From an uncultured Bacteroidota bacterium (lineage in GTDB: Bacteria > Bacteroidota > Bacteroidia > Chitinophagales > Chitinophagaceae), in assembly GCA_903878475.1 (NCBI GenBank), contig CAIRHQ010000190.1, positions 1 to 43,480 on the forward strand: 43,480 bases of DNA, written 5' to 3'. The position numbers and the translations under genes are program-made. Positions 1 through 7,661 of the stretch are shown here, one piece after another. The notes below the pieces were generated by a model. That model was not told the DNA's origin, made no database searches, and was given only the letters and a program-made list of their open reading frames with translations. Position 1 is the stretch's first letter. Each line of letters opens with the position of its first letter.

Positions 1-684
1 AGCCGTAGTACCCCGCATCACCACGATGGGACCCATATGCACGGTTCCATCAAAGAAGCTGATGGGTGCCGGAGAAAATTTTGCAGTAGCCAACACTTGT
101 TTCCAAAGCTCGGTGGCTTCTTTACTCAACAGTAATACTTCCCTGAATTTGTCGATATCAAATTTTTGTCCGCTGGTTTGTTCACAAACCGGGATCATGG
201 ATTTGAACTGTTCACTCACATCATTGATCTCTGTATCAGTGACCTCATCGAGATAGCGAGGCGGGAATATGCCAATGGCAGGACATTTAAATTCTTTTGC
301 AAAAAAATCGAACCAGTCCTGCACTTCCCTGCATTGGTTGGTATTGTATACGATCAAGTCGGGCTTTGGAATTCCCTTCATACCATAATGATCCTGTAAG
401 GGCGTACGCTTATTCATGTATGCTCCAATATCACTGGTGAGATAAGAGCAAATATCTCCGGAGTATCCAAGGTTGACGGAGGATGCAATATGATCACCTG
501 CTTTACGGGTGGCGCCCAGCAAGGCTCCATGGTTCTCAGGAAAATATACTTCAAAACCAAATGAGCGAAGGAGTTCGGCAGGACCCACACTGGTACACCA
601 GGCTATTTTTTTTGCCTGTTCAAATCCCAGGAAATATTCCTTCATCAATTTGCGCAATTGCTTGGTGGCTTGTATCTCGTACAT
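1..684 (-). CDS. HgdB/BcrB-like 2-hydroxyacyl-CoA dehydratase family subunit (partial, C-terminus off the left edge)
   Basis: An open frame starts at the ATG at 684-682 and runs off the window, giving the first 228 residues. They match the 2-hydroxyacyl-CoA dehydratase / benzoyl-CoA reductase catalytic-subunit family. Family-typical segments are FPENHGALLGA (48-58), GDICSYLTSDIG (76-87), a conserved-looking Cys in NTNQCRE (115-121) and HMGPIVVMRGTTA (216-228), the counterpart of the IGP...FRGT segment of BcrB. Cys79 and Cys118 are the likeliest [4Fe-4S] ligands; this is inference. The start lies one base after the TAA of the acyl-CoA ligase (TAATATG), so the two are almost certainly cotranscribed and perhaps translationally coupled. 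It is not a duplicate of the bcrB at 4764-6065: the sequences differ clearly. Its substrate is unknown; a partner subunit may lie beyond the edge. Confidence 0.85.
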   Translation of the reverse strand, partial: MYEIQATKQLRKLMKEYFLGFEQAKKIAWCTSVGPAELLRSFGFEVYFPENHGALLGATRKAGDHIASSVNLGYSGDICSYLTSDIGAYMNKRTPLQDHYGMKGIPKPDLIVYNTNQCREVQDWFDFFAKEFKCPAIGIFPPRYLDEVTDTEINDVSEQFKSMIPVCEQTSGQKFDIDKFREVLLLSKEATELWKQVLATAKFSPAPISFFDGTVHMGPIVVMRGTTA

Positions 685-685
685 A

Positions 686-2434
686 TTAACCGACGTTTTG
701 ATTTTCAAGAATACTTTCAAATTCAGCGAGGCGGATCACATACACTTCATTATCGATCGGGTTATCGGCTCCGTATAAATTCTCCAAATGTGCTTTGTAG
801 GCTTTCACTACATTCCTTGGCGCTACTTTCATGGAAGGTGTTAAGGTTCCTTTTTCGAGCGACAACTCATCATCAATGATCATGGCCGATTTGATCTTGG
901 CAAACTTTTGACCGATACCACAATTGGCATCGTGTAAGCATCCCCGTAAGCAACGGCCTAATTCATTCAGGCTACGCGGACAAAAGCATCCTTCCAATGG
1001 CGATACCAGGTAATCCGGGCGTTCCAGTAATTTTTTATTGGGAAACAGGATGGCCACCGGATACTCTTCTCCGCTGCCTACCACCATGGCGAAAGAAATA
1101 TAATGGCATTTTAGTTCGATGAGTTTCTCCAGATCGGAGGGCACCACTTTTTCGCCATTCGATAATTTAAATATCCGGTCCTTGCGGGTGATCAGCTTCA
1201 ATCCATTATCCGTGATCTCACCAATATCGCCGGTACAGAACCAACCATCCTCTGTGAAAATTCCTTTATTCGCTTCATCATTTTTATAATAGCCCTTCAT
1301 CACATTCGGCCCCTTCACCTGTATCTCTCCATCTTCTGCCAAACGAATGCCTACGCCCGGTATGGGAAATCCCACTACGCCGGATTGTCTTTTTCTTGAT
1401 GGATCAGTGAGTGCACAACAAGGAGAGGTTTCGGTTAGTCCCCATCCCTCGAGCACCGGAATATTCCTGCTTTCAAATTCATCTGAAAGTTTTTGAGGCA
1501 GGGCAGCCGCAGCCGTAAAAATGAATTTCAATTGTGAATGAAAGAAAAGATCATTGGCTTCCTGATCGTGCCGCGTAAGATCGAAAAGTGATTGATATAC
1601 TTTAGGTACACTAAAAAAAACAGTGGGTTGTATCAGCTTCCAATTTTCAAGGATCGTTACCGGATCTTTTCCGAAACCAGATTCAAGTGATAGTGTGGCG
1701 CCATTATATAAAGCAGAGAACAATTCGAAGATGCCGCCAAAACTATGGTGCCAGGGCAGGTAAGAAAGGAACCGGTCGGATGAGTTGATGGTCCATACCT
1801 GCGATAGTGCAATTTGTTGGGATAATATATTCTTATGCGATAGCTGTACACATTTAGGAATCCCCATGGTACCCGATGTGTACATATTCAAACAGATGTC
1901 CTCTATATCTTCTGCAGTATTCAAGGCAAATGATTCATCAGTTCGGGCTTTCAGCAAACAGGAATAATCATGCTGATTGGGAAAATATTTTTTCTCTACT
2001 GATTCAAATACAAAAATCTCTTTCACATCAATATCCACTAGCCTGCTCAATTGAGTATCGCCGGCAACGGCCAGCCATTTGGCATCAGAATGATTGATCA
2101 GCAATTCGGCCGTCTCGCGGTGAAAGAAAGCGAATATGGGAACACAGATTCCACCCGAGGCCATTACAGCAAGTTCCAGTTCGAGCATCTCTTTGCTATT
2201 GGGCGAAAAGATGACCAGTTTATCACCTGCAGCAAATCCATACTGCTTCAGGTTATATGCGATGTTCAGGATATTGTTATACATCTCCTTCCAGCTGATG
2301 CCCGAATAATGATCACCCTGCTTCGATTGAAAAACAATCTTATCCCCCCAGCGTGCGGCATTGGCTACCAGCATACTGGCAATATTCGGAATGGATGTTA
2401 CCGAATCCTGAATTGGATAGTTCTTGTACTCCAT
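686..2434 (-). CDS. AMP-forming acyl-CoA ligase (long-chain-type), substrate unknown
   Basis: A 582-residue ANL-superfamily enzyme that would activate a carboxylic acid to its CoA thioester through an acyl-adenylate. Visible motifs are the phosphate-binding loop YTSGTMGIPK (185-194), GWGLTET (330-336), GWFCTGD (397-403) and the hinge region ITRKDRIFKLSNGEKV (415-430). The residue after the P-loop PK is Cys where Gly is usual. Overall layout and length resemble long-chain fatty acyl-CoA synthetases (FadD15/FAA type) more than the shorter benzoate-CoA ligases. It begins 17 bp after bcrD and ends one base before the next dehydratase-like gene, so it belongs to the same transcription unit. From context it may supply the CoA thioester reduced by the Bcr proteins. 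That role is inferred; a fatty-acid or dicarboxylate substrate is equally open. Confidence 0.9.
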   Translation of the reverse strand: MEYKNYPIQDSVTSIPNIASMLVANAARWGDKIVFQSKQGDHYSGISWKEMYNNILNIAYNLKQYGFAAGDKLVIFSPNSKEMLELELAVMASGGICVPIFAFFHRETAELLINHSDAKWLAVAGDTQLSRLVDIDVKEIFVFESVEKKYFPNQHDYSCLLKARTDESFALNTAEDIEDICLNMYTSGTMGIPKCVQLSHKNILSQQIALSQVWTINSSDRFLSYLPWHHSFGGIFELFSALYNGATLSLESGFGKDPVTILENWKLIQPTVFFSVPKVYQSLFDLTRHDQEANDLFFHSQLKFIFTAAAALPQKLSDEFESRNIPVLEGWGLTETSPCCALTDPSRKRQSGVVGFPIPGVGIRLAEDGEIQVKGPNVMKGYYKNDEANKGIFTEDGWFCTGDIGEITDNGLKLITRKDRIFKLSNGEKVVPSDLEKLIELKCHYISFAMVVGSGEEYPVAILFPNKKLLERPDYLVSPLEGCFCPRSLNELGRCLRGCLHDANCGIGQKFAKIKSAMIIDDELSLEKGTLTPSMKVAPRNVVKAYKAHLENLYGADNPIDNEVYVIRLAEFESILENQNVG

Positions 2435-2451
2435 ATTAACTGAGCGATGGA

Positions 2452-3291
2452 CTAAGCCATCATTTTTTCTTTTGCTGCCAGTTTCTCATGCCGGAATCCT
2501 CCCCACAATGCTGCTCCGATGGCACCGGCATAAGCAGCATCGGGATGGGTTTTGACAATGAATTTTTTATCCGAATCCTTTAGCTGTTCTTCCAGTGCCT
2601 GCATCATTCCGGTATTCAGTGCCATTCCGCCGGTAAGGATAATGGGCGACTCGGCCCTCAATGAACTCAATAATTTGATGACACGGTTGGCAATGGACAA
2701 ATGAATTCCCTTGATGATATTGGGCGTAGTGATGCCGCGCGATACCATATTGATCACATCTGTTTCTGCCAGCACCGCACATATTCCCGAGGATATTTCC
2801 GGATTATCGGCTTTCAGTGATACTTCACCCACTTCTTCAATAGATAATCCGAGATAGCGGGAAATATTTTCTACAAATTGTCCGGTACCTGATGCACATT
2901 GCCCGGTCATTTTATAATCGAGTACCCTTGCATCTGTAGAGATTCTGATGGCCCGCACAAATAAGGCTCCCATATCTACCACCGTCATGGCATCCGGGAA
3001 AAAATAATTTGCACCCCTAGCATGGGTGGTCATACCATAAAAATGTCCGCGTTTGCGTTTCACCAGATCCCCTTCACCGGTGGAAGCGAGATAAACGATA
3101 TCCTCATACTGGAGATTGAATTTTTTCAGCATCCCCTGGATCATTTCATCGGCCACCTGTGTAGGATTTCTTTTCCTGATCTTCTCGGTTTGCTTGTCGA
3201 GGAATTTCGGTGTGGCACCATATTCCATCAGCACCAACTTGATAAAGTTGCTACCCACATCAATCCCCATCGTATAATTTTTTTGTTCCAT
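2452..3291 (-). CDS. bcrD: Benzoyl-CoA reductase class I, subunit D (BcrD-type ATPase/activator)
   Basis: A 279-residue BadF/BadG/BcrA/BcrD-family ATPase. In class I benzoyl-CoA reductase, BcrA and BcrD form the ATP-hydrolysing electron activator, which carries one bridging [4Fe-4S] cluster. The ASKHA phosphate loop is GIDVGSNFIK (9-18). The second nucleotide segment is VVDMGAL (104-110). Cluster ligands are Cys132 in MTGQCASGTGQF (128-139) and Cys171 in SSGICAVLAETDVINMVS (167-184). The adenosine motif is LTGGMALN (219-226). TTHARGA (88-94), the SSGICAVLAETDV block and the C-terminal GAIGAALWGGFRHEKLA (256-272) agree with the remembered Thauera BcrD, more closely than with HgdC activators of dehydratases. 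It follows bcrA by 11 bp and precedes the ligase by 17 bp. Cytoplasmic. Confidence 0.9.
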   Translation of the reverse strand: MEQKNYTMGIDVGSNFIKLVLMEYGATPKFLDKQTEKIRKRNPTQVADEMIQGMLKKFNLQYEDIVYLASTGEGDLVKRKRGHFYGMTTHARGANYFFPDAMTVVDMGALFVRAIRISTDARVLDYKMTGQCASGTGQFVENISRYLGLSIEEVGEVSLKADNPEISSGICAVLAETDVINMVSRGITTPNIIKGIHLSIANRVIKLLSSLRAESPIILTGGMALNTGMMQALEEQLKDSDKKFIVKTHPDAAYAGAIGAALWGGFRHEKLAAKEKMMA

Positions 3292-3302
3292 GTTATTTTA
3301 TA

Positions 3303-4727
3303 TTAGTTCATGTCAATTTTTTCTTTTTTTGCGGAAGGCAGATCAGCCTTCATATTTCTTCTGGCAAACATGGCACCACCAAGGGCACCCATGAAGATGG
3401 AATCAGTATGAATATTGATCTTGATGGAACTACCATAATTTTCAAGCACCAATTGCGACAGATATTTAATCACCGCAGGGTTACGCGCCACACCACCCGT
3501 GAATGTAAATTCATTGAATACGCCACCCGAGCGGGCGATCAATGACATGGCACGCATGATGATGGCCTTATGTAATCCGGCAAGAATATCTTCACGTCTT
3601 TCGCCAAGATTGGTCAGTTCGCGCAACTCGGCACCGGCAAACACCGTGCAAGTAGAACAGATATTCACTTCTTTCTCTGCCTTCATAGCCATCGGACCCA
3701 GTTCATTCAATGAGATACTCATTTCATCAGCGATATAGCCGAGGTATCTTCCGCATCCTGCTGCACAACGGTCATTCATTTGGAAACTGGTAACCAATCC
3801 ATATTTATCTACCTGTATGGCTTTTGTATCTTGTCCGCCAATATCCAGCACCGTTCTGGTTTCCGGGAAGATGGCATGGGCACCAAAAGCATGACATAAT
3901 ATTTCTGATCGAATACAATCTTCGGGGAAAGGAAGTAAGGCACGGCCATATCCGGTTCCCGTCATATTGGAGATATTGAATTCGATTGTTGCAATTTCAT
4001 CAATATGTTCGCGAAGCGATTCGGATACATGATCGAAATTGCCTTTCAGCAAATTCATCTCGGCATCAAAATTCACAGAGGTTTCATCATTGGTGGTATC
4101 CGGAAGATTTTTATATTTTACTTTCAGTTCATCCATGGCCTTGTGGATGAGTTCCTTGAAATCGAATAGAACACGGATATTTTCTGCAGGACTGATACTT
4201 TTATCCCAAACCGTCATCAGGGGTTCAAACAATTCGGAACCCAGCTTATTCACTTCCTCATTGTATTTTTCAGAAACGATATCGCGGAAGAACTGATTTT
4301 TCGCGCCCAGATCGTTATACAAATAATCGTGTTTGATCACCGGCTTGAACGAGCGGCGTATGCTGCGCAGATGGTTGATATAGAACTCCTGGGTTTCTTC
4401 ATCCTTAAAGAAACTGCGACAGGTCTTTAATAATTCTTCGCCCAGCTTATCCAACCGCACTTTAAATTGTTCATACTGGAAAACACTCTCCAGGTCGTTG
4501 ATGTATTTTTTATAATGCGGATTGGCAGCGATCTCGGCTTCCAATTTTTTCTTAAGAATAGAAAAACGAGCATTGTATACTGCCTCATCGCGGGCGATAT
4601 CGGCCGCTACAGAATAATTGGCCCGGGTATTGGTGATGCCCCTACCAATGATCTCATCCTGTTCATTAATGATAACGGCTTTTGATGTAGTAGAACCCAG
4701 ATCAACACCGAGATAATATTTATTCAT
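3303..4727 (-). CDS. bcrA: Benzoyl-CoA reductase class I, subunit A (BcrA-type ATPase/activator)
   Basis: A 474-residue partner ATPase of BcrD. The N-terminal ASKHA loop is GVDLGSTTSKAV (7-18). It is followed by a charged, probably helical insertion of about 230 residues (about 25-255), after which the fold resumes with TGTGYGRALLPF (256-267). DIGGQDTKAI (295-304), NDRCAAGCGRYLG (318-330) and CSTCTVFAGAEL (357-368) follow; Cys321 and Cys360 are the likely [4Fe-4S] ligands. The adenosine motif is FTGGVARNP (409-417). The long insertion separates BcrA from the short HgdC activators (about 260 residues) and fits BcrA (about 440). The gene starts 36 bp after bcrB and ends 11 bp before bcrD. It is expected to pair with BcrD and pass electrons to BcrB/BcrC. 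Confidence 0.9.
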   Translation of the reverse strand: MNKYYLGVDLGSTTSKAVIINEQDEIIGRGITNTRANYSVAADIARDEAVYNARFSILKKKLEAEIAANPHYKKYINDLESVFQYEQFKVRLDKLGEELLKTCRSFFKDEETQEFYINHLRSIRRSFKPVIKHDYLYNDLGAKNQFFRDIVSEKYNEEVNKLGSELFEPLMTVWDKSISPAENIRVLFDFKELIHKAMDELKVKYKNLPDTTNDETSVNFDAEMNLLKGNFDHVSESLREHIDEIATIEFNISNMTGTGYGRALLPFPEDCIRSEILCHAFGAHAIFPETRTVLDIGGQDTKAIQVDKYGLVTSFQMNDRCAAGCGRYLGYIADEMSISLNELGPMAMKAEKEVNICSTCTVFAGAELRELTNLGERREDILAGLHKAIIMRAMSLIARSGGVFNEFTFTGGVARNPAVIKYLSQLVLENYGSSIKINIHTDSIFMGALGGAMFARRNMKADLPSAKKEKIDMN

Positions 4728-4763
4728 ATGCTTCGATTTCTTTTTTTATTTTATTATTTGTCA

Positions 4764-6065
4764 TTATACTTCCACGCCTTCCTGCGACAGGATGACCTTC
4801 CGCTGCCCCAGCATCTGGAAATAAGATTCCAGTCGGTTCTTGATATTGGCATAAGAGAAATATCGCGGATCAACCAGGTCACTCTCAATGAACCCAACAG
4901 GAACGCCTGAACGATGTTCGATCTCGCGCATGATCATGAGCTGACCGGCAGAGAATGAATTGCAACTTTTGATCGAGTTGATGAGAAAACCATCCGCCTT
5001 ATATTCCTTCACATAATCGGCCAGCAGGTTCACCCGTTGTGGCAGGTTCATATTGGTATAACAACCCATGCAGTATTTGGCCAAACTCTCGAGCGGTTCA
5101 TCCGGATCATGCCTGAATCCCAGATCATACACCCCTCCTACTTTTGTATAAGAAGAAGCCACGATCACGGCACCCATATCATAAAATATTTTCCAGAACT
5201 CGCGGAAATTGGTCCAGTTAGGAGGACCCTCTACCACCAACCTGAATTTTTCTTCCTTCATTTCACCTTCAGGCGTAATGGGGCCAAGTCCGAGCCGAAT
5301 TCTTTCCTGCACCTCATGATACAGTTCGGTATAATATTCAACTGCTGCATCTGTACCTCGGAAGGCTGTAAAAATGGGACCGATATAATACACGCCGGCG
5401 AAATAAGCATCAATGGGAGAAGGTTTGTGTTTGGCACTTTCCAGGATCTTTACCAACAGGTCTTCGGCCTTGGCAGAGTTGACCATCATCTTCGACAACC
5501 GATCCATATCAAATGCCTTTCCTGAAACCTGTTCCATTTTAGGGATCACCTCTTCTTTCAATTGTTTCACCATATACTCCAGCTGTTCGGGTGTGATCTT
5601 TCCATCTTCCTGATAAGGAGTATGCAACATGGCTACCGGTACGCCGGGATATAATCTTTCCAGGTTCTCGAACCATTTCATAAAAGTGAAACAACCTGTA
5701 TAACTTAAGAGTAAGAGATCGGGTGGAGGCAATGTTTCGCCGGTTGGACCGATATTTCCTTTCAGCATCATGCCGATATCGCATTTCACATAGGTACATA
5801 CATCTTCACTGAAGCCGAGCTTCTCTGCTTCACGGATATATTCTGCCGATTTTTTTCTCATACCCGATTGCAGGGCATTGATCTCGGGATATACAGGTAG
5901 CATATCAAACGATAGGATCAGTTCGGTTAAATTTCCCGGCACAAAAGTGTACACCACTTTTTTACCGGTTTCCTTTGTGTTACCGAGTTCTTTGAAAAGA
6001 TCCGCCAGCATATCCTTTTGGATCACCATGCTTTTTTCCTTGATCGCATCTTTTATATCTGCCAT
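4764..6065 (-). CDS. bcrB: Benzoyl-CoA reductase class I, subunit B (BcrB-type catalytic subunit)
   Basis: A 433-residue member of the HgdB/BcrB family, full length for BcrB. In class I enzymes BcrB and BcrC form the active-site half, with [4Fe-4S] clusters, where the CoA-bound aromatic ring is reduced. Recognisable blocks are TFVPGNLTELI (40-50), SEDVCTYVKCDIGMM (86-100), LLLSYTGCFTFMKWF (118-132), YYIGPIFTAFRGTDAAVEYY (226-245), EGPPNWTNFREFWK (279-292), YCMGCYTNMNLPQR (331-344) and INSIKSCNSFSAGQL (362-376). Cys90, Cys125, Cys335 and Cys368 are candidate cluster ligands. These blocks match the remembered Thauera BcrB almost word for word, much more closely than any HgdB. It lies between bcrC (52 bp) and bcrA (36 bp), the usual CBAD order. 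Confidence 0.92.
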   Translation of the reverse strand: MADIKDAIKEKSMVIQKDMLADLFKELGNTKETGKKVVYTFVPGNLTELILSFDMLPVYPEINALQSGMRKKSAEYIREAEKLGFSEDVCTYVKCDIGMMLKGNIGPTGETLPPPDLLLLSYTGCFTFMKWFENLERLYPGVPVAMLHTPYQEDGKITPEQLEYMVKQLKEEVIPKMEQVSGKAFDMDRLSKMMVNSAKAEDLLVKILESAKHKPSPIDAYFAGVYYIGPIFTAFRGTDAAVEYYTELYHEVQERIRLGLGPITPEGEMKEEKFRLVVEGPPNWTNFREFWKIFYDMGAVIVASSYTKVGGVYDLGFRHDPDEPLESLAKYCMGCYTNMNLPQRVNLLADYVKEYKADGFLINSIKSCNSFSAGQLMIMREIEHRSGVPVGFIESDLVDPRYFSYANIKNRLESYFQMLGQRKVILSQEGVEV

Positions 6066-6117
6066 AATCTAAATTTTAAACCGCAACACGCATGCACTGC
6101 GGGATGAACAAAATGGG

Positions 6118-7281
6118 TTAGGCCCATAATTTTATTGAATCAGAAAAAGTACCCGCCTGTTCTTTGATCACTTTGAACTGACCGGTATTTTCATGAAATT
6201 GAAAATTGATCTGTGGAATGCCTGCTGCGTCACATGCTTTTTGCATCTCGGGTTTATCGAGCAATGCCGGATCGCAAAAGCTCGCAGCACTAAAGATGAC
6301 GCCGTCGGCATGCCGTTCTTTTACCAATTTCACCAGCCGATCGCCCTTAGGATTACCTACATCGTATACGGCAGAAGAAAATGTACTCTTGGTCAAATAG
6401 GCATCAACTATTGCTCCCAAAGGATCATCGGATTTGTCATCCACATCACCCTGTATCCATCTTGAACCCAGCATAAGATCATCGTCAACAATATAACAAC
6501 CCGCCATTTCGATCGACTTGAGCAATCCAATGGGTGGTTGCTCGCAGAATGAACCGCTGATCACTACACGAATATTATCCAGTGGCTCTCCTCTTTCTTC
6601 ACTGATCACTTCAACCACCTGTTCTAGGATTTGGTTATGTTCTTCCACCGTCATCACCAAACCTGCACGAATAATATGATAGGTATCTACCGCAGACAAT
6701 CGCCAGGGATAATCCTGGCGTATCTGGTAAATATGTTCTATCAGTTTTCTGTTGGTATTATACAAACCGATGGCATGATTCAGCTTTTCGGTGCTGAGCT
6801 TAACGCCATTCACCTGGAACAGATCATCGAGGACTTTTTCCAGTTCTTGCCGGAAGAAAACGCCACCAATACTTGGACTAAAATTTTGAGGATAATCGAA
6901 ATACCGTTGAAATTTTCCGCGCTCCACTAATTTGAACATGCCGGAAAGATTGCGCACACAATCGCAGATGGCCGGAAAAACAAATCCGTCGAAATCATCC
7001 AGACTATTATCCAGCGCCATTTCAATTACGCCGCGGGGAAGGTGACAGATATACGACTGGTAATACGCATCCCCTTTGATGATCTGCTTACGATCGCCAA
7101 CGCCCATGATCCCCACGCCCATACCATTTACGGCATGAACGATCTCCCGGGGAAAATAGATCGGCAGAAAACCAAGCAGAAGTCTTCCGGGCTCGGCAGC
7201 TTTCCATTGACGGGCTTTGGAAAAATGCAGGTCAAAAGCCTGTTCGGTACAATGGGCAAGTAATGCATCTAATTGCTTCAT
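6118..7281 (-). CDS. bcrC: Benzoyl-CoA reductase class I, subunit C (BcrC-type catalytic subunit)
   Basis: A 387-residue first gene of the operon, of BcrC length (about 385). Blocks seen include LPIYFPREIVHAVNGM (39-54), YYQSYICHLPRGVIEMAL (73-90), FPAICDCVRNLSGMFKL (102-118), SGSFCEQPPIGL (242-253), GCYIVDDDLMLGSRW (261-275) and FSAASFCDPALLDKPEMQ (330-347). It ends ENTGQFKVIKEQAGTFSDSIKLW (364-386), like known BcrC. Cys79, Cys106, Cys246 and Cys336 are candidate cluster ligands. With BcrB it should bind the acyl-CoA and carry out the two-electron ring reduction. The ATG at 7281 follows a 380-bp gap, so the operon promoter should lie there, although no clear promoter was found. An alternative reading as a 2-hydroxyacyl-CoA dehydratase subunit is less likely, given all four Bcr-type partners in order. 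Confidence 0.9.
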   Translation of the reverse strand: MKQLDALLAHCTEQAFDLHFSKARQWKAAEPGRLLLGFLPIYFPREIVHAVNGMGVGIMGVGDRKQIIKGDAYYQSYICHLPRGVIEMALDNSLDDFDGFVFPAICDCVRNLSGMFKLVERGKFQRYFDYPQNFSPSIGGVFFRQELEKVLDDLFQVNGVKLSTEKLNHAIGLYNTNRKLIEHIYQIRQDYPWRLSAVDTYHIIRAGLVMTVEEHNQILEQVVEVISEERGEPLDNIRVVISGSFCEQPPIGLLKSIEMAGCYIVDDDLMLGSRWIQGDVDDKSDDPLGAIVDAYLTKSTFSSAVYDVGNPKGDRLVKLVKERHADGVIFSAASFCDPALLDKPEMQKACDAAGIPQINFQFHENTGQFKVIKEQAGTFSDSIKLWA

Positions 7282-7661
7282 GAAACAGTATGTTTATAAT
7301 ACGGGTGATCAGTGTTTTTAATGGTCAAAGGCTCAGTAGTTTCCATCAAAAAAAACACTATATAAAGGTCAACAGCAATCGTTTTTGAGTGGGAATTCGA
7401 AGTTCACATACCCATATTACAGGTATTTCATATAGCATTCGACGAAGAAAAACACAGATTCCCAATCAATTACAATTTATTTTTTTGCACGAAAAATAAA
7501 CATGACCATGATTAGGGAGAGATATGATAAAAATCATTGGGGTATAAAAATGATAATCTTAATGAATAAAATTATAACAGGAAGGGATATACGCAAATAA
7601 GGGATATCAGGAATTAAAGCCATATAAAAATAGGCTGACCGGAAAGGGCATGGCGTTTTGC
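7282..7661. other. Gene-free AT-rich gap upstream of bcrC
   Basis: This 380-bp stretch has no credible coding frame. It lies between the start of bcrC and the stop of bglX, so it should contain the bcr promoter. I could not find a full TTTG/TAnnTTTG pair facing bcrC. The arms at 7627-7635 and 7660-7668 (AAAATAGGC/GCCTATTTT, 24-nt loop) overlap the bglX stop and could form a weak terminator for bglX. Confidence 0.5.

Noticed and set aside
2051-2443. A 130-codon plus-strand frame
   Set aside because: It lies antisense within the acyl-CoA ligase, which has clear family motifs.
5037-5525. A 162-codon plus-strand frame
   Set aside because: It is antisense to bcrB and has no recognisable domain.
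2452-7281. Reading the four Bcr-like genes as a 2-hydroxyglutaryl-CoA dehydratase system
   Set aside because: That system has one short activator and two catalytic subunits. Here there are two ATPases, one with the long BcrA insertion and one with BcrD-specific blocks, in the CBAD order.
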